NCBI GenBank assembly: GCA_964388455.1
Contig: CAYMAN010000071.1
Coordinates: 1 to 6,272 of the forward strand
DNA from: JBBRWO01 sp964388455
Lineage (GTDB): Bacteria > Actinomycetota > Coriobacteriia > Anaerosomatales > JAAXUF01
Direction of reading: 5' to 3'
Length of the DNA: 6,272 bases
Position numbers and translations under genes: made by a program. The notes below the pieces were generated by a model, which saw only the letters and a program-made list of their open reading frames with translations, searched no databases and had not been told where the DNA came from. How positions within the stretch are numbered: the stretch's first letter is position 1; the number at the start of each line of letters is the position of its first letter. Shown piece after piece: positions 1 through 5,361 of the stretch.

Positions 1-53
1 GCAGGGGACTGAAAATCCCCGTGTCGGCGGTTCAAGTCCGTCTCTGGCCACCA
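1..53 (+). tRNA. tRNA-Phe (anticodon GAA), 3' part, 5' end outside window
   Basis: This is the 3' portion of a tRNA gene cut by the window start. The anticodon stem is GGGGA (4-8) paired with TCCCC (16-20). It encloses the seven-base loop CTGAAAA (9-15), so the anticodon at 11-13 is GAA, which reads Phe codons. A five-base variable loop follows (21-25). The T arm has stem GGCGG (26-30) and CCGTC (38-42) around the loop TTCAAGT (31-37). The 3' acceptor strand TCTGGCC (43-49), discriminator A50 and an encoded CCA (51-53) complete it. The D arm and 5' acceptor strand lie upstream of the window, so the acceptor pairing cannot be checked. The gene appears to be the last or only one in its transcript, because a terminator follows 10 bases later. 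Confidence 0.96.
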
Positions 54-63
54 TAACTTCACT

Positions 64-96
64 GAAAGCCTCACTGAACCCAGTGGGGCTTTCTTT
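64..96 (+). terminator. Intrinsic terminator of the tRNA-Phe transcript
   Basis: The 13-base arms GAAAGCCTCACTG (64-76) and CAGTGGGGCTTTC (81-93) pair along their whole length with a single G-T wobble. They close a four-base loop (AACC) and are followed by TTT and a broken T-rich tail (94-102). The hairpin starts 10 bases after the tRNA CCA end, where a Rho-independent terminator is expected. It separates the tRNA from the signalling gene downstream, so that gene should have its own promoter in 97-241. Confidence 0.9.
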
Positions 97-137
97 CGTT
101 GTTAGCGGGGATTTCCTTCATTGTGATTAGTCTTGGG

Positions 138-148
138 TGCGTCACGCA
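138..148. promoter_or_regulatory. 11-bp perfect palindrome, possible operator
   Basis: TGCGT-C-ACGCA is a perfect inverted repeat with one central base. It lies between the tRNA terminator and the large signalling gene, where a promoter for that gene should be. It could be a dimeric regulator site, but I recognise no family-specific consensus, and I could not identify convincing -35 and -10 boxes around it. A palindrome this short may be chance in GC-rich DNA. Confidence 0.25.
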
Positions 149-155
149 TGGACCC

Positions 156-231
156 CGCGACTAGCCCAGTCCAACGTCGGGCATAAAACTCATTACCGGT
201 CGCGGATGCCTCGCCCTGGGGCGTAGTCGCG
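156..231 (+). promoter_or_regulatory. Candidate structured leader RNA upstream of the CheB-CheR-phosphatase gene
   Basis: Three nested pairs of complementary arms are visible. CGCGACTA (156-163) is the exact reverse complement of TAGTCGCG (224-231). CCCAG (165-169) pairs with CTGGG (216-220). GGGCAT (179-184) pairs with ATGCCT (206-211) with one G-T wobble. Together they give a 19-pair, 76-base imperfect hairpin with two internal loops and an apical loop of 21 bases that contains ACCGGT. No T-run follows, so it is not an intrinsic terminator. It ends 10 bases before the first ATG and 35 bases before the strong Shine-Dalgarno sequence at 267-272. A leader that modulates translation is plausible. 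It matches no riboswitch I recognise, and the arms could also be DNA sites. Confidence 0.35.
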
Positions 232-241
232 CCGAGAACCG

Positions 242-3200
242 ATGCTCTGCCGGAGAACGCCTATACAGGAGGCGAGTCGAGCGTTGGGTGACAAGCAAGC
301 GGTCCCATCCCAGAAAGAGAACGAGCTCACAAAGAAGAACTCAGCGGGTGTGACGTTCCCAGTTGTCGGGATTGGCGCTTCAGCCGGAGGGCTGGACTCC
401 TTTGTCCGTCTCTTGAATGCGCTGCCGGTGCACCCCGGGGTGGCGATTGCACTCATCCAGCACCTTGATCCCCACCAGCACAGCATGCTTACGGACATAC
501 TGAGCCGGTCGAGCAGGGTGCCGGTCACTGAGGCAACGGACGGCATGATTCTCCAGCCGGATCACGTGTACGTCATGCCACCGAACACGATCATGCTTGT
601 CCAAGACGGCGCGCTGGTCCTCAAGAAGCGTCCCAAGAAGCAGGGTCGAGTGTTGCCCATCGACGGCTTTCTCGAATCGCCTGCGGCGGATCGCGGCGAG
701 CTTGCGATCGGCGTCGTGCTCTCGGGCACGGGGACGGACGGCACTCTGGGATTGGCTGCAATACGCGGTGCTGGCGGGTTGACCTACGCGGAGGACCCGT
801 CCTCAGCCGAGTACGACGGCATGCCCACCGCGTCCATCGAAGCCGGAGTTGTCGATGCCGTGCTCGATGCGCAGGGAATTGCCGGCGAACTGGTTCGTCT
901 CGGCCAGAAGGTCGAAGGCGGCGAATCCGAGAGTGACGAAGCGGCCCTCGACGAGAGCTCGCTACGGGCAATACTTGAGCTTGTGCGCCTGGCGACAGGG
1001 ATTGATCTCACGCGATACCGAAGGAGCACGCTCCTTCGCAGGATTTCGCGTCGCATGCTTCTTGAGGATTCCGATTCCATGTCTGCGTACCTGGCGACCC
1101 TCGAAAGCGATCCGGCGAAAGTCCAGGCTCTTTACCGTGACGTATTGGTGAACATGACGCAGTTCTTCAGGGACCCGTCTGTGCTTGAGGCCGTCAGCCG
1201 CGAAGTGCTGCCAGGGATCGTCGAACGCAAACACCCCACAATGCCGATCAGGATATGGGTGCCCGGCTGTTCCAAGGGACAAGAGGCGTACAGCATCCTG
1301 ATGGTGGTCGTGGAGTTCCTCGAGCAAGCCGGGCGGTCGACAGAAGTCCAGATGTTCGCCTCTGACGTGAACGAGCAGGATGTCACGCATGCCCGCGCCG
1401 GCGTGTATCCGGAGGGCATCGAGCGTGACATCTCGGCAGAGCGCCTCGCACGATTCTTCATCAAGGTTCCCGGCGGCTATCAGGTGACCCGGGCGATACG
1501 AGAGATGTGCGTATTCGCGACTCACGACATCACGCAAGACCCGCCGTTCTCCAAGCTCGACCTGGTCAGCTTTCGAAACGTGCTCATCTACATGGAACGT
1601 CCGTTACAGGATTACGTCCTCCAGGTGCTTCATTACGCGCTGGAGCCCGGCGGGTTCCTCGTACTCGGCACCTCGGAATCGATTGAAGCGGATTCTTCAC
1701 GCTTTGAGGTGGTCGACAAGAAGAACAAGATCTTCTCGAGAAAGCCTGGACCCGCCAAGCTGCTCCCCCGGACTTCATCATTCATTGATCGGCGAGCCAC
1801 TGCTCACCCTGCCGCACCGGCGGGCGCAGATGAAGGGTTCGACGTGTTCGCCGAGGCGGACAGGATCGTAAAGGCGAGCTATCAGCCAGCCGGCCTCGTG
1901 CTCTCGCCGAATCTCTGCGCTCTGCAGTTTCGCGGCAACGTTGGCCCCTTCCTCACACCGGCAGAGGGCCCTCCGGACATGAAGCTGTCGCGGCTCGTCC
2001 CTGCCGGCCTTGCCGCCGCGATAGAAGGCGCCGTGAGGGAGGTCGACAAGTCGGCGGTCGTTGCACGACGATCGGCGGCCATCCAGAGAGATGGGGTCAA
2101 ACGCGAGGTGGTCGTCGAGGTGGTCCCGATCCCACAGCCAGAGGGGAATCTGCACTATCTCGCGCTGTTCACTGAGCGTCCGAACATCGGTCTGACGACC
2201 AATCGTAAGCCAAGCAAGGCTGGTGCTTCGGTCGAGACGTCAGACGATATCGGGGTCCTCGTGCGCGAGCGCGACGAGGCGCGCGAACAGCTCGGCGCGT
2301 TCATCTCGGAACGCGAATCGGCTAGCTCGGATCTCCAGGCGGTGGGCGAGAAACTCCAGACGAGCAACGAGGAGCTTCGCACCATCAACGAGGAGTTCCA
2401 GACTGCGCAAGAAGAGCTGCAGTCGACGAACGAAGAACTCACGACCCTCAACGATGAGCTTCGAAACCGGAACGCCGAGCTTGTGCAGCTGACTGATGAT
2501 CTTAGCAACGTTATCGAGGGTGTCGAGATTCCCATTCTCATACTCACCAGCGATCTGCGGATCCGTCGCTTCACGCCTGAGGCGCAGGCGATCGTGAATA
2601 TCGTCCCGGGCGATGTCGGCCGCCCGCTTTCCGATCTGCGCCTCCGGGTCGCCGTGGACGACCTTAAGGATCGTGCCGTCGCCGTACTCGTATCCGGCGT
2701 CCCTTACGTCAGTGAGGTACGCGGGGATGAGGGCCGCTGGTACTCGATGCGCATCCGTCCGTATCGGATGAGTGGTGGAGCAACCGGCGGCGTTGTGATC
2801 GCGTTCATCGATGTGAACGACCTCAAACGGAGTCAGCGAGCCGCCCAGTTCGCGAGTCAACACGCCGAAGCAGTCGTCGAAACGGTTCGTCAGCCATTCG
2901 TGACGCTCGGTCCCGATTTCACGATTGCGGAGGCGAACAGGGCGTTTCATGAAATGTTCGGCACGGCGCCCGAGGAGACAATCGGCAAGTCATTCTTTGA
3001 GCTCCGGGACGGGGGGTGGGACATGCCCGCGCTACGTAGCAGCATCGAGGGCATCCTTCTGTCCGGCGGTGATGAGTTCAGGCATCTCAACATCGACCGC
3101 TCGTTCCATGGACGCCGCCGCATCTTGCAGGTGAGCGGGCGCCTTGTGCTGGAGGACGTGGAAACGCGAGCTGTTCTGCTCTCGATCGATGACGTGACGG

Positions 3201-4417
3201 TCGCTGCCAGACGTCAGGCGCTCGCGATCGCTCTCAATGACATCGGTAACACCCTTGCCTCGACCATTGGCTTCGACGAGATCGTTCAGCGGGTTCTCAA
3301 GGAAGCGACTGAGGCCCTCGGCGCGGAGTCGGCCGCTCTGCTGCTCGAACAAGACGGCGCGTGGGTGATGAAGGGCGTGTACGCACTGGTGGACGATCTC
3401 GTCGGAAAACCGCTTACCGATGAGGATCTTCCCGTCGCGATGCACGCACTCAGGACGGGAGAGCCACTTCTTCTCTCCGACGCGCCCAAGGCGCAGCGTT
3501 TTGCGACCAGCCTGGGGATCGATCCGGAGCACCGCACCGTTCTGCTGGTGCCGATTCTGTTCCACGACGTGCCCATCGGTTCGCTGTCATTCCACTTCCA
3601 CCGTTCGGATCTCATCTTCACAGAAGCCGAGGATGACTTCGCCCGACGCCTGGCGTCCACGATGGCTTTCGCACTCGAGAGTTCCGAACTTTATGCGACG
3701 CAAAGCGAGATCGCTGAAACGCTGCAAGGAGCCCTCCTCACCGTACCGAGAAAGCTTCCGGGCATCGACTTCGGCTACCTCTACCGCTCTGCCGACAAGG
3801 CGGCAGCGGTCGGGGGCGACTTCTATGACTTGTTCGAACTTGCTGACGGACGCGTTGGGATTCTGATCGGAGATGTTTCGGGCAAGGGAGTGAAGGCGGC
3901 GACGCTGACCGCACTTATGAGGAACACCATCCGCGCGCTGGCGTACGAGGACAACTCGCCCGCTAGAGTCATGAAGAAGACGAATGAAGTAGTGCTCAGT
4001 GCCACATCGTCATCCACATTCGTCACTCTGCTGTTCGCAATCCTCAACACCTCGAATGGATCAGTCATCTATTGCAGCGCGGGCCACACGACCGGCCTCA
4101 TCCTGAAGGAGGACGGCAAGGTCGAACTGCTTGAAGAGCAGTCATCGCTTGTGGGCGCATTTCAGACAACTGACTTCAAGAACGGTCGGACCTCACTGGT
4201 CGGCGGGGACCAGTTGGTCGTCTACACGGACGGCGTGACAGAAGCGCGGCGTGACGGCGTGCTCTTCGGGCAGAAGCGACTGGTCTCAGCGATTCAGGAA
4301 CTCTCGGGAGTCTCCGTCAAGAAGCTACCCAAGGAGATATTCCAGGTCATCAAGGAGTACGCGCAGGGGAAGCTGAATGACGACGTCGCTATCGTCGCAG
4401 TGACCCGCAAGGGCTAG
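242..4417 (+). CDS. CheB-CheR-coiled-coil-PAS-PAS-GAF-PP2C (SpoIIE/RsbU-type) fusion protein
   Basis: This is a soluble multidomain signalling protein of 1391 residues from ATG 242, with no membrane segment or signal peptide. CheB methylesterase spans about 39-222, with candidate catalytic triad Ser47 (GASAGG), His74 (QHLDP) and Asp166 (SGTGTDGT) and no receiver domain. CheR methyltransferase spans about 240-482, with NMTQFFRD (304-311), RNVLIY (445-450) and an AdoMet motif altered to GCSKGQEAYS (342-351). A linker domain typical of CheB-CheR fusions covers about 530-645. A coiled coil (672-757), two PAS-like domains (about 755-860 and 875-988) and a GAF domain (about 995-1150) follow. A PP2C/SpoIIE phosphatase ends the protein (about 1160-1389). 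Its metal-site aspartates are all present: Asp1193 (GGDFYD), Asp1211 (GDVSGKG), Asp1330 (YTDGVTEA) and Asp1381 (DDVAIV). Related fusions usually end in a histidine kinase; none is present here. Inference: sensory input controls dephosphorylation of a STAS anti-anti-sigma factor. The coordinates give the longest ATG frame. TTG 284, behind AGGAGG, may be the true start and would remove 14 residues. Confidence 0.93.
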   Translation: MLCRRTPIQEASRALGDKQAVPSQKENELTKKNSAGVTFPVVGIGASAGGLDSFVRLLNALPVHPGVAIALIQHLDPHQHSMLTDILSRSSRVPVTEATDGMILQPDHVYVMPPNTIMLVQDGALVLKKRPKKQGRVLPIDGFLESPAADRGELAIGVVLSGTGTDGTLGLAAIRGAGGLTYAEDPSSAEYDGMPTASIEAGVVDAVLDAQGIAGELVRLGQKVEGGESESDEAALDESSLRAILELVRLATGIDLTRYRRSTLLRRISRRMLLEDSDSMSAYLATLESDPAKVQALYRDVLVNMTQFFRDPSVLEAVSREVLPGIVERKHPTMPIRIWVPGCSKGQEAYSILMVVVEFLEQAGRSTEVQMFASDVNEQDVTHARAGVYPEGIERDISAERLARFFIKVPGGYQVTRAIREMCVFATHDITQDPPFSKLDLVSFRNVLIYMERPLQDYVLQVLHYALEPGGFLVLGTSESIEADSSRFEVVDKKNKIFSRKPGPAKLLPRTSSFIDRRATAHPAAPAGADEGFDVFAEADRIVKASYQPAGLVLSPNLCALQFRGNVGPFLTPAEGPPDMKLSRLVPAGLAAAIEGAVREVDKSAVVARRSAAIQRDGVKREVVVEVVPIPQPEGNLHYLALFTERPNIGLTTNRKPSKAGASVETSDDIGVLVRERDEAREQLGAFISERESASSDLQAVGEKLQTSNEELRTINEEFQTAQEELQSTNEELTTLNDELRNRNAELVQLTDDLSNVIEGVEIPILILTSDLRIRRFTPEAQAIVNIVPGDVGRPLSDLRLRVAVDDLKDRAVAVLVSGVPYVSEVRGDEGRWYSMRIRPYRMSGGATGGVVIAFIDVNDLKRSQRAAQFASQHAEAVVETVRQPFVTLGPDFTIAEANRAFHEMFGTAPEETIGKSFFELRDGGWDMPALRSSIEGILLSGGDEFRHLNIDRSFHGRRRILQVSGRLVLEDVETRAVLLSIDDVTVAARRQALAIALNDIGNTLASTIGFDEIVQRVLKEATEALGAESAALLLEQDGAWVMKGVYALVDDLVGKPLTDEDLPVAMHALRTGEPLLLSDAPKAQRFATSLGIDPEHRTVLLVPILFHDVPIGSLSFHFHRSDLIFTEAEDDFARRLASTMAFALESSELYATQSEIAETLQGALLTVPRKLPGIDFGYLYRSADKAAAVGGDFYDLFELADGRVGILIGDVSGKGVKAATLTALMRNTIRALAYEDNSPARVMKKTNEVVLSATSSSTFVTLLFAILNTSNGSVIYCSAGHTTGLILKEDGKVELLEEQSSLVGAFQTTDFKNGRTSLVGGDQLVVYTDGVTEARRDGVLFGQKRLVSAIQELSGVSVKKLPKEIFQVIKEYAQGKLNDDVAIVAVTRKG
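267..272 (+). promoter_or_regulatory. Shine-Dalgarno AGGAGG favouring TTG start at 284
   Basis: AGGAGG is a full match to the anti-Shine-Dalgarno sequence and lies 11 bases before an in-frame TTG (284-286). The ATG at 242 has no comparable site upstream. The spacing is slightly long and TTG is a rarer start, so the choice is open. The residues between 242 and 284 belong to no recognisable domain. Confidence 0.5.
2357..2482 (+). repeat. Six tandem heptads (21-base units) encoding a coiled coil
   Basis: Residues 706-747 of the large protein fall into six consecutive seven-residue units: QTSNEEL, RTINEEF, QTAQEEL, QSTNEEL, TTLNDEL and RNRNAEL. Each ends in an acidic residue followed by Leu or Phe, as in a leucine-heptad coiled coil. 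Such Asn-Glu-Glu-Leu repeats are characteristic of the segment after CheR in CheB-CheR fusion proteins. The segment probably dimerises the protein and passes signals between the methylation enzymes and the PAS-GAF-phosphatase half. The codons have diverged between units, so the conservation is at protein level rather than a recent DNA expansion. Confidence 0.85.
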
Positions 4418-4440
4418 GGGCCTTGGCGCCCCGTTACCGA

Positions 4441-4445
4441 AAGGA
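4441..4445 (+). promoter_or_regulatory. Shine-Dalgarno AAGGA fixing the Rieske start at 4453
   Basis: GAAAGGA (4439-4445) stands 7 bases before ATG 4453. A longer frame opens at TTG 4423, but that codon is only 5 bases after the previous stop and has no ribosome-binding sequence of its own. The extra ten residues it would add are not part of the Rieske fold. Confidence 0.7.
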
Positions 4446-4452
4446 TGCAGTC

Positions 4453-4854
4453 ATGGAAGACCAGACTCTACGGGACATGGGCGGCTTCATCGAAGTCCTC
4501 AGCATCGAGGGATTCGAACCTGGCACCATGCGTGAGATCGAAGTCGACGACCACACGTTGCTGGTCGCGCGCGTGGGAGACGAGTTCATGGTCACAGATG
4601 CTCGTTGCCCGCACTTGGGTGGGCATCTCGACCATGGCGAGCTTGAAGGAAGCGTCGTGACCTGCCCGAAACACCACTCGGAGTTCGATCTTCGCGACGG
4701 CAGTTGCCTGCGCTGGACAGACTGGAAGGGCGCCGTCCTCACCATCGCCGAGCTCGCGCGTCACCCGAGGCCGCTTCGTGCGTACGAGAGCAAGGTAGAG
4801 TACGGCAAGCTCTTCGTCGGAGCAGAGAAAGCGCCGGGGAGCGTGCCTGCGTAG
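4453..4854 (+). CDS. Small Rieske [2Fe-2S] protein (ferredoxin type)
   Basis: This 133-residue soluble protein is a single Rieske domain. The two cluster-binding boxes are CPHLGGHL (Cys52, His54) and CPKHHSEFDL (Cys71, His74). Two Cys and two His ligands in this spacing bind a [2Fe-2S] cluster. The length and lack of a leader helix fit the Rieske ferredoxin or NirD-like group, which passes electrons to oxygenases or reductases, rather than the membrane-anchored cytochrome bc type. Lys73 replaces the aromatic residue often found between the second Cys-Pro and His. The gene starts 35 bases after the stop of the signalling gene with only a weak hairpin between, so the two are probably cotranscribed. 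No reductase, oxygenase or nitrite reductase is in the window, so the partner is unknown. The frame stays open for 43 codons past the TAG, without a credible start. Confidence 0.9.
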   Translation: MEDQTLRDMGGFIEVLSIEGFEPGTMREIEVDDHTLLVARVGDEFMVTDARCPHLGGHLDHGELEGSVVTCPKHHSEFDLRDGSCLRWTDWKGAVLTIAELARHPRPLRAYESKVEYGKLFVGAEKAPGSVPA

Positions 4855-4921
4855 GCAGATCAGCACCCGATCCTGCAGCTGCTGTTCGAGTCCTCGGCGT
4901 ACCCCATCTGCTGTCAGGCGG

Positions 4922-4927
4922 TTGACA
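4922..4927 (+). promoter_or_regulatory. Possible -35 box of the ars operon promoter
   Basis: TTGACA is a perfect consensus -35 hexamer 25 bases before the inverted repeat upstream of arsR. The matching -10 position (about 4945-4952) reads CAACGTAT, a poor match to TATAAT, so the promoter call is weak. If it is correct, the -10 region abuts the operator, which would suit repression by ArsR. Confidence 0.3.
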
Positions 4928-4951
4928 CTCAGCACGTTATGCGGCAACGTA

Positions 4952-4979
4952 TCGTTAATCGGCGATTGACGATTAACGA
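4952..4979. promoter_or_regulatory. Perfect 10-8-10 inverted repeat, likely ArsR operator
   Basis: TCGTTAATCG (4952-4961) and CGATTAACGA (4970-4979) are exact reverse complements separated by 8 bases. A second palindrome is nested inside: AATCG-G-CGATT (4957-4967), so the CGATT element occurs twice. The site is AT-richer than its surroundings and lies 36 bases before the arsR start. That position and symmetry are expected of a dimeric winged-helix repressor controlling its own operon. The rest of the 4855-5015 gap shows no gene, and no clear terminator after the Rieske gene. Confidence 0.7.
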
Positions 4980-5015
4980 CAGATGATTACGACGCGAGCG
5001 ATTTGGGGTGTGAGC

Positions 5016-5330
5016 ATGGACGACGGACAGACCGCAGCGGTCGCGAAAGCGCTCGCGCACCCGGCACGGCTGCATATCCTGCGCCTGCTGGCCACTCAGA
5101 CCGACTGCCGGGGCGCCGACGTGTTCGCGGAGCTCCCGCTGGCGCAGTCGACCATCTCGGAACATCTGCGTGTCCTCAAGCTGGCGGGCCTGATCGTCTC
5201 TCGGGCGGAGGGGAGCGGCAACGCGATGGTGTACTGCATCGACGCCGAGCCGCTCACGGAGTTCCTCGCCGAGATTTCCGCGCTCGCATCCTCACCGACG
5301 TTGTGCCACGCAGACGGGCGGGACTGTTGA
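5016..5330 (+). CDS. arsR: ArsR/SmtB-family metalloregulatory repressor
   Basis: This 104-residue winged-helix protein is predicted to repress the arsenite-efflux operon and release DNA on binding As(III) or Sb(III). The fold starts with ALAHPARLHILRLL (12-25). The recognition helix region is LAQSTISEHLRVLKLAGLI (42-60) and the wing is SRAEGSGNAMVYCID (62-76). The classical ArsR sensor Cys-Val-Cys-x-x-Cys in the helix before the recognition helix is missing. The available cysteines are Cys31, Cys74, Cys97 and Cys104, so the inducer probably binds a different set, perhaps the C-terminal pair plus one other. I chose ATG 5016 because GGGGTG (5005-5010) lies 5 bases upstream and the ArsR fold begins soon after it. 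An in-frame ATG at 4983 would add 11 residues but lies only 3 bases after the inverted repeat and lacks a ribosome-binding site. The permease gene follows after 31 bases, so the two form one operon. Confidence 0.92.
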   Translation: MDDGQTAAVAKALAHPARLHILRLLATQTDCRGADVFAELPLAQSTISEHLRVLKLAGLIVSRAEGSGNAMVYCIDAEPLTEFLAEISALASSPTLCHADGRDC

Positions 5331-5361
5331 TGGAGCATCACTCGGACAGAAGGGGTTCACC

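Noticed and set aside
1..53. tRNA-Phe 3' end as an attachment site for an integrated element
   Set aside because: No second copy of the tRNA 3' end, no integrase and no mobile genes are visible in the window.
184..209. Sigma-28-like promoter (TAAA ... GCGGATGC) before the CheB-CheR gene
   Set aside because: The downstream box matches only 5 of 8 consensus bases and the spacing is one base short. A chemotaxis-type promoter would be attractive but is not supported.
962..1537. Long open frame (191 codons) on the - strand opposite the CheR region
   Set aside because: It lies fully antisense to a well-supported CheR domain, shows no recognisable motif, and is expected from GC-rich codon bias on the opposite strand.
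2240..2950. Long open frame (236 codons) on the - strand opposite the coiled coil and PAS region
   Set aside because: It is a mirror of the repetitive heptad codons and PAS coding sequence, with no motif of its own and no ribosome-binding site that I can see.
4417..4432. Hairpin GGGGC-CTTGGC-GCCCC between the phosphatase and Rieske genes as a terminator
   Set aside because: The stem is only 5 bp and no T-run follows. It overlaps the stop codon and is more likely incidental.
4855..4911. Inverted pair GCAGAT / ATCTGC after the Rieske gene as a terminator
   Set aside because: The arms are 6 bases with a 45-base loop and no T-tail.
4855..4983. Continuation of the Rieske frame for 43 codons after its stop, as a readthrough extension or small gene
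   Set aside because: There is no plausible start with a ribosome-binding site and no recognisable domain. It also runs through the inverted-repeat operator, so it is best read as non-coding.
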